Assembly (NCBI RefSeq): GCF_028475105.1
Contig: NZ_CP116936.1
Location: forward strand, 3,285,501-3,349,500
Direction of reading: 5' to 3'
DNA: 64,000 nt
Source: Micromonospora sp. LH3U1
GTDB taxonomy: Bacteria; Actinomycetota; Actinomycetes; Mycobacteriales; Micromonosporaceae
Position numbers and translations under genes: made by a program. Shown one piece after another: positions 23,963 through 32,053 of this stretch. Each line of letters begins with the position of its first letter. The first letter of the stretch is position 1. Below the pieces are notes generated by a model, which saw nothing but the letters and a program-made list of their open reading frames with translations, had not been told where the DNA came from and ran no database searches.

Positions 23963-24181
23963 CCCACCATCTTCCCCGTCGGGCGGAAGAACGCAACGCG
24001 GGGGCCACGACGCGCACGAGAACGGTCGCCCCGGTGCCGCTCGGGCGGTGGCGGCGGTGCCCGCCAATTGCGCCGAGATGCCGCTTTCCCCGTACCCGCG
24101 TAGTGTGGGCTGAACAGTTTTGACCATAGACGCCGGTTCCGGTACGGGTTCGGGTGGATGACAAGGAGTGAGGCTCAGCTG

Positions 24182-25945
24182 GTGACTGCTTCCGACGTCA
24201 GGGACTACGACCCGGGCGACGGACGGATCTCCACGCCGAGCACGACACGCTCCCCGGCGTGGTCCGCCGACGTCCGGCCCCGACCCACAGCGGCCCTGCC
24301 GCCGCTGGCCCCCGACCGGGGTCAGCCCGCACCTGACCTGTTCGAGGTCGTCGAACACTTCCGTGAGGGCCTGGTCGTCTGCGACGCCGATGGCGTCGTG
24401 CGGCACGTCAGCCCGGTGGCCGAGCGGTTGCTGCCCGAGGTGACGCCCGGCGAGCTGCTCAGCGCGGCCGGAGTGCCCGGGTTGAGCGAGGGCACCGCCG
24501 GTGCCTTCACCTATCGCGGGCGCCAGCTCACCGCCCGCCAGGTGCCCCTCTCCGGTGCCCGTTGCTGCTGGTACGTCGAGGACGTCACCGACAGCGTCAG
24601 CCGCGCCGACGCGCTGCTCGCCGAGCGGGCACGCTCAGCCTTCCTCGCCGTGGTCGGTGACAAGCTGGGTAACCCGCTGCACCCCGACCGGGCCGCCGCC
24701 GCGGTCGTCCGACTCGCCGTGCCGACCCTGGCCGAGGTGGCCGTGCTGGTGCTGGCCCCGCGTGCCGGTCGGGCCCGCTGGTGGCGGGCCTCGCGCACCG
24801 ACGGCGAGGCGCCGATGGTGGACAGCGGCGTGCTGGCCGACGGTGAGCTGCCGGTCGCCATCGCCGACGGGTTGACCGGGGTCGAGCCGCACGCGGTGGA
24901 CTGGCTGGTCGAGCAGGCGGTCGACGCTGGTTGGCTGCCCGGGCTCGCCGGCACCGGGAGCGCCGCCCGGGTCGTCCCGCTGCCCGGCCGGGACGCACCG
25001 GTCGGTGTGCTGCTGGTGGCCCGCGCCACGCGCTGGTATGACGAGGCCGACGTGGAGCTGATCCGCGCGTTCGCGGCCCGCGCCGGCGCGGCGTTGACCA
25101 CCGCTCTGCTCTACCGCGACCAGGCGGAGGTGGCCGACACCCTCCAGGCCAGTCTGCTGCCGATCGAGCCGGCCGAGGCCGCCGGTGTGCAGTGGGGCAC
25201 CGCGTACCGGCCCGCGCAGGCGGGACTGCGCATCGGTGGCGACTTCTACGGCTCGCACCGACTCCCCGACGGGGGCTCGGTGTTCTTCCTCGGCGACGTG
25301 TCGGGCAAGGGCGTCGAGGCGGCCGTCTTCACCGGTCAGTTGCGCCAGTGCCTGCAGGCGTTGCACCGATTGGAGTCGCACCCCGGGCGGTTGCTGCGGC
25401 TGCTCAACGACGCGCTGCTGGAGACGACCCAGGCGCACGGCCAGGGCCGCTTCGCCACGATGGTGCTCGGTGTGGCCCGCCCGCAGCGCGACGGGGGCCT
25501 CACCCTCACCATGGCCAGCGGAGGGCACCTGCCGCCGCTGGTGCTGCGCGCCTCCGGCGAGGTGGAGTCGGTGCCGCTGCGCGGCATGCTGATCGGGGTG
25601 GTGCCCGACCCCCGCGTCGGCGAGGCGACCGTGCGGCTGGCGCCGGGTGAGACCTGTCTGCTCTACAGCGACGGGGTGACCGAAGCCCGAGGTGGACGCC
25701 GCGGCGACGAGCAGTTCGGCACGGAACGGCTGGTCACCGCGCTGACCGGCTGCCAACGGATGCCCGCGCCGGCCCTGGCCGAGCGGGTTGAGCAGGTCAC
25801 CTGCGACTGGCTGGCGCATGGCGACCACGACGACATCGCCGTGCTGGCGGTGCGGGCAGCCGGCCCGAGCGGGCGCGGGTCACGGCACCTGCACTCGGTG
25901 CCCGCACCAGCCGACGCGGACCAGCAGAAGGAGACTGACGAGTGA
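24182..25945 (+). CDS. PAS/GAF-like sensor with SpoIIE-type PP2C phosphatase domain
   Basis: GTG 24182 (after TGAGG, spacing 8) gives 587 residues; ATG 24158 in frame is possible. Order: disordered start (1-45); PAS-like domain (about 50-140, 'EVVEHFREGLVVCDADGVVRHVSPVAERLLP'); GAF-like domain (about 150-315, ending 'YDEADVELIRAFAARAGAALTTALLYRDQAEV'); linker 'ADTLQASLLP'; SpoIIE domain (about 335-560) with metal motifs 'IGGDFYG', 'GDVSGKGVEAA', 'LYSDGVTEAR' and 'DHDDIAVLAVRA'. It should dephosphorylate STAS antagonists in response to a ligand or redox cue. Translationally coupled to the B12-binding gene by a GTGA overlap. Confidence 0.93.
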   Translation: MTASDVRDYDPGDGRISTPSTTRSPAWSADVRPRPTAALPPLAPDRGQPAPDLFEVVEHFREGLVVCDADGVVRHVSPVAERLLPEVTPGELLSAAGVPGLSEGTAGAFTYRGRQLTARQVPLSGARCCWYVEDVTDSVSRADALLAERARSAFLAVVGDKLGNPLHPDRAAAAVVRLAVPTLAEVAVLVLAPRAGRARWWRASRTDGEAPMVDSGVLADGELPVAIADGLTGVEPHAVDWLVEQAVDAGWLPGLAGTGSAARVVPLPGRDAPVGVLLVARATRWYDEADVELIRAFAARAGAALTTALLYRDQAEVADTLQASLLPIEPAEAAGVQWGTAYRPAQAGLRIGGDFYGSHRLPDGGSVFFLGDVSGKGVEAAVFTGQLRQCLQALHRLESHPGRLLRLLNDALLETTQAHGQGRFATMVLGVARPQRDGGLTLTMASGGHLPPLVLRASGEVESVPLRGMLIGVVPDPRVGEATVRLAPGETCLLYSDGVTEARGGRRGDEQFGTERLVTALTGCQRMPAPALAERVEQVTCDWLAHGDHDDIAVLAVRAAGPSGRGSRHLHSVPAPADADQQKETDE

Positions 25946-26994
25946 CCGCCCCCACGGCCCCCGCCGGACCCCTCGCCGCCGACCCGACCGATGCGTACCC
26001 CGGTTACCTGGACTGCCTCGGCGACGCCGACGAGTACGCCGCCATCGACATGGCGATCGGCCTGCTCGACGCGGGCGTACCGGCGGAGCGGGTGCTTCTC
26101 GACCTGGTCGCGCCCGCTCAGGCCGAGGTGGGTGAGCGGTGGGCGCGCAACGAGTGGAGCGTCGCCCAGGAGCATGCCGCCACCCACATCAGCGAGCAGG
26201 TGGTGGCGGCGGTGGCCGGGCACGTCAACCCGCGCCCGACCGGCGGACGGGTCGTGGTCGCGTGCATGGACGGCGAGTGGCACGCGCTGCCGCCCCGGCT
26301 CGTGGCCGAGGTGCTGCGGCTACGCGGCTGGCAGGTGACCTTCCTGGGTGCCAGCGTGCCTGCGGCGCACCTCGTGTCGTACCTGCACCGCTACGACGCG
26401 CACGCGGTCGCGTTGGCGTGCGCGCTGCCGATGCGGCTGCCACACGCCCATCGGATGATCGAGGCGTGCCGCCGCTCGGACGTGCCGGTGGTGGTCGGGG
26501 GGCGCGGGTTCGGCGTGGACGGTCGGTGGGCGCGTCGGCTCGGCGTGGCCTGGGCGCCGGACGCGCCCTCCGCGGCCGAGTTGATCGCCGACGAGCGGGC
26601 GCTGCGTGGGGTGCCGCCGGCGCGGCTGGCGCACCTGGCCGACGACGAGTACGCCAGCCTGCTGCGGCGTCGTGGTGAGCTGATCGACAGCGCGTTGGCG
26701 GACCTGTTCGAGCGGGTGCCGGCGGCCCGGTCCTACACCGCCGCTCAGCTCGACTCGACCGTGAGCGACCTGGGTCACATCGTGGATTTCCTGGCCGCGG
26801 CGGTCTACGTCGACGACGCCTCGTTGTTCACCGAGTTCGTCGAGTGGCTGTCGGAAATCCTGGTGAGTCGGGGGGTGCCCGCCACCGCGGTCGCGCAGCC
26901 TCTGGAGCACTACGGCGTCGCGTTGCGTGACTTCCCCCGGGCGGGGCAGGTGCTGGCCCTGGGGCGCGCCGCGCTGCCCGTCGCAGGCCGCTGA
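25942..26994 (+). CDS. Cobalamin-binding sensor with CarH-type Wx9EH motif
   Basis: GTG 25942 overlaps the SpoIIE stop; 350 residues. A helical B12-binding cap (about 30-95) contains 'RWARNEWSVAQEHAATH': Trp67, nine residues, then Glu77-His78, the Wx9EH signature of adenosylcobalamin photoreceptors of the CarH/LitR type. The Rossmann cobalamin domain (about 102-215) has 'GEWHALPPRL' (His114, candidate lower ligand) and 'WQVTFLGASVPAAHLV'. The C-terminal 100 residues are helical (PAARSYTAAQLDSTVSDLGHIVDFLAAAVYVDD) and unlike a DNA-binding MerR head. A light- or B12-responsive input to the neighbouring phosphatase/STAS switch is inference. Confidence 0.85.
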   Translation: MTAPTAPAGPLAADPTDAYPGYLDCLGDADEYAAIDMAIGLLDAGVPAERVLLDLVAPAQAEVGERWARNEWSVAQEHAATHISEQVVAAVAGHVNPRPTGGRVVVACMDGEWHALPPRLVAEVLRLRGWQVTFLGASVPAAHLVSYLHRYDAHAVALACALPMRLPHAHRMIEACRRSDVPVVVGGRGFGVDGRWARRLGVAWAPDAPSAAELIADERALRGVPPARLAHLADDEYASLLRRRGELIDSALADLFERVPAARSYTAAQLDSTVSDLGHIVDFLAAAVYVDDASLFTEFVEWLSEILVSRGVPATAVAQPLEHYGVALRDFPRAGQVLALGRAALPVAGR

Positions 26995-27036
26995 CCGGGC
27001 GCGCCGCCGGCACCCGGTCGATCACCCGCGCCCGGT

Positions 27037-27063
27037 GTTCGGCAACTGGGCCCTGCGTATACT
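27037..27063 (+). promoter_or_regulatory. Candidate promoter of the STAS gene at 27112
   Basis: GTTC (27037-27040), 14 nt, then GCGTAT (27055-27060) loosely fits the alternative-sigma (SigB/SigF-like) pattern GTTT-N14-17-GGGTAT. The overlapping TATACT (27058-27063) is also a good housekeeping -10. Either would give a leader of about 45 nt. Mapping was by eye only. Confidence 0.35.
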
Positions 27064-27111
27064 TGTCGCACTGCAAACGTCCCACCCAAAGGTGGAGCGA
27101 GGGGAAGAACG

Positions 27112-27459
27112 GTGACGTTCAGCGTCAGCTATGTCGAGCGCGACGGCGGTGGCCCCTGCCTGCGGCTCGCGGGCGAGCTGGACCTGAGCACCGCCCCCGA
27201 GTTGACCGCCGCGATCGACCGACTCATCGCCGCAGGCGAGAGCCGGGTGCTGCTCGACCTCACCGACCTCACGTTCTGCGATTCCACCGGGATGGCCGTG
27301 TTCGTCAAGGGAGACAATCAGGTGGCGGCCGACGGGGGTTGGCTTCGGCTCACCGGCGCCAATGGCCGCGTCGAGCGGGTGTTGCGGGTGACCGGCTTGG
27401 CCGACGTGTTGCGCTACGAACCGGAGTCGGTCGACCCCGCGTCCCGCAGTGCCCTCTGA
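27112..27459 (+). CDS. STAS-domain anti-anti-sigma factor (antagonist 2)
   Basis: GTG 27112 after GAGGGGA gives 115 residues. It is a single STAS domain: 'PCLRLAGELDLSTAPELTAAIDRL' and the phosphorylation loop 'LTFCDSTGMAVFVKGDN' (Ser58/Thr59). It resembles RsbV/SpoIIAA and is the second antagonist around the SpoIIE protein, so the phosphatase may act on both. It is followed 68 bp later by the response regulator and probably shares its transcript. Confidence 0.9.
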   Translation: MTFSVSYVERDGGGPCLRLAGELDLSTAPELTAAIDRLIAAGESRVLLDLTDLTFCDSTGMAVFVKGDNQVAADGGWLRLTGANGRVERVLRVTGLADVLRYEPESVDPASRSAL

Positions 27460-27527
27460 TGGGCTAGATTTCCCCGCCAGCGCGGTGACCGTCAGGTCCC
27501 GTCTCCACCAACCCGAGGCAGGTAGTG

Positions 27528-27974
27528 ATGGGCGCAGACAGCCCGCAGCCGGTACGCATCCTGGTGGTCGACGACGACCCGGGCGACGTGCTCATGATCG
27601 AGGAGGCGTTGGCGGATTCCGACGTCGCGAAGGTCATCGACGTGGTCAGCGACGGGGAGGAGGCGATGGAGTTTCTCCGCGCCGAGGGCCGGCACGAGCA
27701 GGCCCGTCGGCCGGACGTGATCCTGCTTGACCTCAACATGCCGCGGATGGACGGTCGGCAGGTGCTCGGCGCGGTGAAGCAGGACGAGGATCTGCGGACC
27801 ATCCCGATCGTCGTGCTGACCACCTCCAACGCCGACACCGACATCGTCGGCAGCTACACGCTTCAGGCCAACGCGTACGTCACCAAGCCGATCGACCTGG
27901 ACGACTTCAACGACGTGGTCCGCCGCATCGACGAGTTCTTCGGCCGGGTGGTCGTGCTGCCCAAGCGCGTCTGA
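27528..27974 (+). CDS. Single-domain response regulator (Rcp1-like)
   Basis: This 148-residue receiver has no output domain. Phospho-acceptor Asp68 is in 'VILLDLNMPRMDG', the acidic pocket is 'VVDDDPGD', the switch residue lies in 'VLTTSNADTD' and the Lys in 'AYVTKPIDLDDF'. The DDDPGDVLMIEEAL start and long alpha4 region match Rcp1-type receivers, which often serve phytochromes or other light-sensing kinases. No histidine kinase is adjacent. GTG 27525 is an alternative start 3 bp upstream. A hairpin follows the stop. Confidence 0.9.
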   Translation: MGADSPQPVRILVVDDDPGDVLMIEEALADSDVAKVIDVVSDGEEAMEFLRAEGRHEQARRPDVILLDLNMPRMDGRQVLGAVKQDEDLRTIPIVVLTTSNADTDIVGSYTLQANAYVTKPIDLDDFNDVVRRIDEFFGRVVVLPKRV

Positions 27975-28017
27975 CGTACCCCCACGCTCGCGCATGCTGA
28001 ACATTTTTCCCGAACCC

Positions 28018-28044
28018 CCTCGGCGGCTGCGGTCGCAGCCGAGG
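28018..28044 (+). terminator. Hairpin after the response regulator
   Basis: CGGCTGCG (28024-28031) pairs with CGCAGCCG (28034-28041) around 2 nt, extended by CCT/AGG with a 3-nt bulge. It lies 44 bp past the stop at 27974. Confidence 0.5.
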
Positions 28045-28090
28045 ATCCAGGTGGGGAAGTAACAGCAGCAGCTGCCTGGGGGGCGACAGT

Positions 28091-28603
28091 ATGAGGTTCT
28101 CCGTCGTTGAGACCGGTTACGACCAGCGGCAGGTGGATTCCTGCCTGGATGAGCTGGGGATCCGGTTGTCCCGGCTCGCGGCGCGGGCTGAGGGCGCGGC
28201 CGGGGCGGCCCGGGAGTGGGACGAGATCCGCCAGGAGGCCGCCTGGCTCAGCGGGCTCCTACAGCGGCTGGACCTGGGCGACGCCAGCGGCAGCCGGCAC
28301 GGCGGTGACGCGGTGCGCCGCGAGGCCGCCGAGGTCCTGGCCCAGGCTCGTTTCGCGCTGGACGAGGCCCGCGAAGAGGCACGGCAGGTTCGTGAGCGGG
28401 CGTACACGGAAGCCGTGCAGGCCCGGCGCGACTTCGAAGCGGCGTTGTACGTCCGTCGGCGACGCGAGGCGCGGGTGGACGAGATCCTCAGCCAGCTGAC
28501 GGTGGATCAGGTGCCCGCGGACACCCCGACCGCGGCTGCCGGCGTACCGGAGCGCCGTCCGGCCGTCGCGGACACCGACCGGGGCTCCCGGCTCAGGAGG
28601 TGA
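28091..28603 (+). CDS. DivIVA-like coiled-coil protein
   Basis: This 170-residue protein begins 'MRFSVVETGYDQRQVDSCLDELGIRLSRL', the GYD..QVD..L pattern of the DivIVA/Wag31 N-terminal domain. A second coiled-coil stretch follows (about 75-140, 'EAAEVLAQARFALDEAREEARQVRERAYTEAVQARRDFEAALYVRRRREARVDEIL') and a disordered tail. It is too short to be the polar-growth DivIVA itself and lacks its long tail; it may scaffold a membrane-curvature or signalling complex. Its 3' end overlaps the convergent gene at 28593 by 11 bp. Confidence 0.7.
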   Translation: MRFSVVETGYDQRQVDSCLDELGIRLSRLAARAEGAAGAAREWDEIRQEAAWLSGLLQRLDLGDASGSRHGGDAVRREAAEVLAQARFALDEAREEARQVRERAYTEAVQARRDFEAALYVRRRREARVDEILSQLTVDQVPADTPTAAAGVPERRPAVADTDRGSRLRR

Positions 28604-29447
28604 GGGCCGCCGCGACGGTGGTTGCCCGCTCCTCGTGCTGGGCGTACGCGTCGGGGTAGGCGGAGATCTGCACGGACTGGGCGGCGGCGGTGACGCTCAT
28701 GTCCTGCCAGCCGAGGATCTCGTTGAGCGCGCTGTAGAAGGCTCGGGCGGCGTACGACGGGCGCATCAGCTCGGCCACCGTGCCCCAGCCGCTGCTGGGC
28801 CGCTGCTGGAACAGCCCGACCGAGTCGTGGTCGGAGCCGCTGCCCTGGTTTGGGTAGTCGGCCGACTCCGGGAGGACGTCACTGGCCAGGTTGTAGAGGT
28901 TGCTCTCCTGCATGGCGGTCGCCAGAGCCACCACCAGGGCGCGGCGCGGCATCTTCATCTCCAGGCCGACGTCCACGATGATCTTCGCGTTGTCCATCTG
29001 TGCCTGGTCGAGGCCGGCGACCGGTCGGGGTCGGCGGGGCTTGACCGGCTTTTTGGGCGCCTTACGTACGGCGGTGGGTGTGGCTGTGGCTGTGGGCTTC
29101 GCCGTCGGGCTGGGGAGCACGCGTGCGGGGGCGACGTCGCGATCCAGCGACCGGGAGGCGCGCTCGTCGGCGATGGCGGCACGGTCGGCCACCGCCTCGG
29201 CGAGCGGCTCCACCGTGCGGGGCGTCTCGTCGTTGCCGGGGGTGCTGGCGACCGCGACGAGGCTGAGGCAGCAGGTGACACCGGCGGCCAGCGCCACCCG
29301 GACCGGGGTCGAGCCCCACAGGGGGCGCCGGGACGGCTCGGGGACGCGGTGACGGCCAGTCATCCGTGCGGTTGATGCGGCATCATCCGAACGGGTGGTC
29401 GGGCGCGCGTCGGTCAGCTTCTGGTCGGCGGGGTCGTCGGGATCCAC
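28593..29447 (-). CDS. Membrane-anchored lysozyme-fold-like protein (paralogue 3 of 3)
   Basis: This 284-residue protein has a charged cytoplasmic tail (1-45), one membrane segment (about 49-68, 'RVALAAGVTCCLSLVAVAS') and a Pro/Lys/Thr-rich wall-spanning linker (about 70-143, 'KPTATATPTAVRKAPKKPVKPRRPRP'). The same domain as the genes at 912 and 4725 follows: 'ATAMQESNLYNLASD' (Glu181), 'GSDHDSVGLFQQRPSSGWGT' and 'AYAQHEERATTV'. A short insert (DVLPESADYPNQGSG) precedes the DHDS motif. It probably acts at the cell wall; activity is inferred only. The upstream region (29448-29640) is noticeably AT-richer than its surroundings. Confidence 0.8.
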   Translation of the reverse strand: MDPDDPADQKLTDARPTTRSDDAASTARMTGRHRVPEPSRRPLWGSTPVRVALAAGVTCCLSLVAVASTPGNDETPRTVEPLAEAVADRAAIADERASRSLDRDVAPARVLPSPTAKPTATATPTAVRKAPKKPVKPRRPRPVAGLDQAQMDNAKIIVDVGLEMKMPRRALVVALATAMQESNLYNLASDVLPESADYPNQGSGSDHDSVGLFQQRPSSGWGTVAELMRPSYAARAFYSALNEILGWQDMSVTAAAQSVQISAYPDAYAQHEERATTVAAALTS

Positions 29448-29748
29448 CCGCCGAGGCTAAAGAGTTGAATGCTCGATGCCATCGGCCCGTACGGTGGCAT
29501 GCGCCACAATTTGCCCCGATCAGCCCGACTTTAATGGGCAAAAGCGGAGCAAGTCTCATCAAATTCGCCAAGCAGGCGAGCCGGTTATTCCCGATTCGCC
29601 CGTCATATACAGACGCCCCGTCCGGCGCTCAACACGGAATCCGCGCACCCCGCACGCTCAGCCATACAGTCGATGCCAGCCCCACCAAACAGCCGTCCGC
29701 ACCCCACCAGACGCCCCGCCCCCACCCTCCCGCGCCCCTCCCGGTCCC

Positions 29749-29822
29749 CGCGATCTTGCAGTTGCTGTCGGCGTTGTGCGCCGAATGTGTCTAAATGCGC
29801 GGGCAGGAAGTGCAAGATCGCG
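29749..29822. repeat. Intergenic palindrome (CGCGATCTTGCA arms)
   Basis: CGCGATCTTGCA (29749-29760) and TGCAAGATCGCG (29811-29822) are perfect. The match extends inward to 19 bp (29749-29767 with 29804-29822) with two mismatches. It is part of a 618-bp gene-free stretch (29448-30065) that also carries an AT-richer segment (about 29455-29640) and the palindrome at 29863-29959; no gene is supported there. Confidence 0.85.
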
Positions 29823-29862
29823 CGGAGGGGAGAGGGTCAGCAGTGGCGGTGGGGTCGGCCTG

Positions 29863-29959
29863 GCTGCGTCCTTTGCTCTGCTTCAAAGGAGGAAACACCT
29901 CGCGTCCGGATAGCGGACGTCGGGTGTTGCCTGGGGTGAAGCAGAGCAAAGGACGCAGC
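29863..29959. repeat. Long palindrome, CTTTGCTCTGCTTC family, copy 2
   Basis: The outer arms GCTGCGTCCTTTGCTCTGC..TTCA (29863-29885) and 29937-29959 are a perfect 23-bp inverted repeat. Pairing resumes inward (AGGAAACACC-like against GGTGTTGCCT, one mismatch). The centre holds CGTCCG (29903-29908) and CGGACG (29914-29919) around 5 nt. Almost the whole 97 bp can fold as one cruciform. It shares its core arm with copy 1 at 528-652. Confidence 0.9.
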
Positions 29960-30065
29960 GTGCAGGGTGCCTGCCCCTGTGGGACACGCCCGCCGCGACG
30001 GCGGACCACCCGGGCGTCGCCGGCCAGGCAACCGGCCAGGCACACCGGCCAGCCGGACGACCGGA

Positions 30066-30512
30066 CTAATGCCGGCCGTTCTCCGCTGGCGTGACGGTCA
30101 GCCGGTGGCGGCTGGCGTCCCCGCTGGAGAACGGCCAGAGCCGGTCGGCGTACTCGACCAGGTCGGCCAGCTGATCGCGGCTCAGGCCGGCTGAGGAGAT
30201 CTCCGCGTGCACGTCGGCCCGGTACCGGCCGTCGTTGTCACGCCCCAGTTTCGCCTCCGCCCGCACCTGGACCGTGTGCGCTTCGTCGGTGATCTCCCCG
30301 GCCACCTCCACCGCCGCGTGATGCAGGCAGGAGGCGAAGGCCGCGGCCAGCAACTGTTCCGGGGTCAGCCCGGTGCAGTGCGGCGCCAGCGGTGAAGCCA
30401 GCGCGGTGGAGAGCCCGCCATCGTCGGTGCGTACGTGACCGCCCTCGGCGGTCGCTGTGGCCTCACGCAGCCAGGAACTCTGATCCGGCATCGCGTTTCT
30501 CCCGTCGCTCAC
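30066..30512 (-). CDS. OsmC/Ohr family protein lacking the second cysteine
   Basis: This 148-residue protein has the OsmC fold: 'LTPEQLLAAAFASCLHHAAVEVAGE' with Cys62 as the peroxidatic position, and a C-terminal strand-helix unit. In Ohr/OsmC the second, resolving Cys normally sits in a 'CPYS'-like motif; here that place reads 'ADRLWPFSSGD', with Trp instead of Cys. Organic hydroperoxide reduction by the standard two-Cys mechanism is therefore doubtful. It may be a divergent member or use an external thiol such as mycothiol. It lies 49 bp downstream of the leftward kinase gene. Confidence 0.85.
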   Translation of the reverse strand: MSDGRNAMPDQSSWLREATATAEGGHVRTDDGGLSTALASPLAPHCTGLTPEQLLAAAFASCLHHAAVEVAGEITDEAHTVQVRAEAKLGRDNDGRYRADVHAEISSAGLSRDQLADLVEYADRLWPFSSGDASRHRLTVTPAENGRH

Positions 30513-30561
30513 CAGGTCGGCTACCCGGCCGCCGCCCCGCGAAACGCCGTGGACCGTACGG

Positions 30562-31509
30562 TCAGCGCCCGGAGAGGTGGTTCGGCTCGTCGAGCACCTG
30601 CACCGCCTCGGTGGCCTCCATCGCGGCGCGTTCGGTCCACGGAGACGTCCGGGCCGGCCGGCGGGTCGTCGGGATCGTCATCGGCACGTACACCCGGGCG
30701 TCCACGGCCTCGGCCAGCAGCAGCGCTGCGATCAGGCTGCTCGGGCGCTGCTCGGGGTCGTCGGCGAGGCAGGAGTGGCACAACTCGGCCACCTCCGGCG
30801 GGAGCCCGTCGATCTCGGGTAGCGGCTCCGGTGGCTGACAGCGGCGTACGCCGAGCAGTTCGTGGGTGGTGACCGCGTGGTACGGCAGACGGGCGGTGAG
30901 GCAGTAGTAGAGCAGCACGCCGAGGGCGTACATGTCGGAGGCTGGCGTGGCCGGCACCCCGTCCAGTTGCTCGGGCGCCAGGTACGCCGGGGTGCCCAGC
31001 ACGATCCCGGTCGGCATCGGGTCCGGGGTGCCGGCGGGGACGGCGATGCCGAAGTCGAGCACCTTCACCCCCGACGGGGTGAGCATGACGTTGGCGGGCT
31101 TGACGTCGCGGTGCACGATGCCCTCCGCGTGTGCGGCGGCCAGCGCCGCGGCGACCTCCGCGCAGACCCGCACCGAGATTCGCCAGTCCAGCGGCCCGGC
31201 GCGCAGGTGCGCGGCGAGCGTCTCACCCTCGGCGAGCTCCATCACGATGTAGGGCACCGGGCGGCCGGGCCACGTCGAGGAGGTGCCGAAGTCGTGCACG
31301 CTCGCCACGTTCGGGTGCACCAGGCGGGCCGCCGATCGGGCCTCCGCGCGGATCCGGTCCACGGGGCCGTCCTGGCCGTCGGGACCGGGCAGGATGAGCT
31401 TCACCGCGACCGGCCGGTCCAGCACCTGGTCGTGCGCCCGCCACACCTCGGACATCCCGCCCACTCCGATGCGCTGCTCGAGCTGGTACCGCCCGTCCAG
31501 CGTGCGCAT
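30562..31509 (-). CDS. Hanks-type serine/threonine protein kinase, soluble
   Basis: This 315-residue protein is a complete kinase domain: Gly-rich loop 'IGVGGMSEVWRA', Lys37 in 'VAVKLIL', catalytic 'IVHRDVKPANVML' (Asp135), 'DFGIAVP' (Asp152) and 'GTPAYLAPEQLDG'. The C-terminal 45 residues are disordered and there is no transmembrane segment or PASTA domain, so it is cytosolic and of PknB-like catalytic type. The substrate is unknown. It may be co-transcribed with the OsmC gene. The start is ATG 31509 (MRTLDGRYQLEQRIG). Confidence 0.93.
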   Translation of the reverse strand: MRTLDGRYQLEQRIGVGGMSEVWRAHDQVLDRPVAVKLILPGPDGQDGPVDRIRAEARSAARLVHPNVASVHDFGTSSTWPGRPVPYIVMELAEGETLAAHLRAGPLDWRISVRVCAEVAAALAAAHAEGIVHRDVKPANVMLTPSGVKVLDFGIAVPAGTPDPMPTGIVLGTPAYLAPEQLDGVPATPASDMYALGVLLYYCLTARLPYHAVTTHELLGVRRCQPPEPLPEIDGLPPEVAELCHSCLADDPEQRPSSLIAALLLAEAVDARVYVPMTIPTTRRPARTSPWTERAAMEATEAVQVLDEPNHLSGR

Positions 31510-31709
31510 CGATCACTCCTCGCCCTCGTCCCGCCGAGCGCGGGTGCTTGGGTCGCGGTACCCGGGCTCCGAGCTGGGCAAACCGGCGCGGGATTCGAGG
31601 GGAGCCCAGCCCGCGCACCCGCTGCGGCACGGGCGGAGGTTGCGGTAGCTTGCGAGCCAGAGCTGGTGTCACCGATTGTGCCGGCACGGTCACCCGAGGG
31701 AGTGTCGCG

Positions 31710-31940
31710 ATGGGCGAGGTAACCGTACGCTTCGTCGGCGGCCCCGCGGACGGCCTGGTTCGGCTGCTGCCGGCCGGTGCGGACGGCGCCCCACCACAGC
31801 GTTGGATCATGCGGCACCCGGACGGCACCGGCCCGGTGCAGCCCGGCCCCGACCACCTCTACGAACGCGACCGGCCCGACGACGCGGGCGGCTGGAGCAT
31901 GCGGTTCCTGCGCACCGACGCGTACGGGGTGTCCGAGTGA
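31710..31940 (+). CDS. Small uncharacterised protein
   Basis: ATG 31710 (RBS GAGGGA, 8 bp upstream) gives 76 residues: 'MGEVTVRFVGGPADGLVRLLPAG' followed by 'HLYERDRPDDAGGWSMRFLRTDAYGVSE'. The 'VRFVGGPADG...Y.R' pattern occurs in many small actinobacterial proteins of unknown function. It is upstream of the two-component operon (gap about 110 bp) and may be transcribed into it. Confidence 0.7.
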   Translation: MGEVTVRFVGGPADGLVRLLPAGADGAPPQRWIMRHPDGTGPVQPGPDHLYERDRPDDAGGWSMRFLRTDAYGVSE

Positions 31941-32053
31941 CCACGAGTCGGGGCTGACCGGTGGCGACGCCGGCGTCGCGTCGGCCGGGCCGCACAGCTG
32001 GCACACAGCTCCCGCAGGGGCGCGGCACAGACGTCGCGGCCACGATGGGGGAC

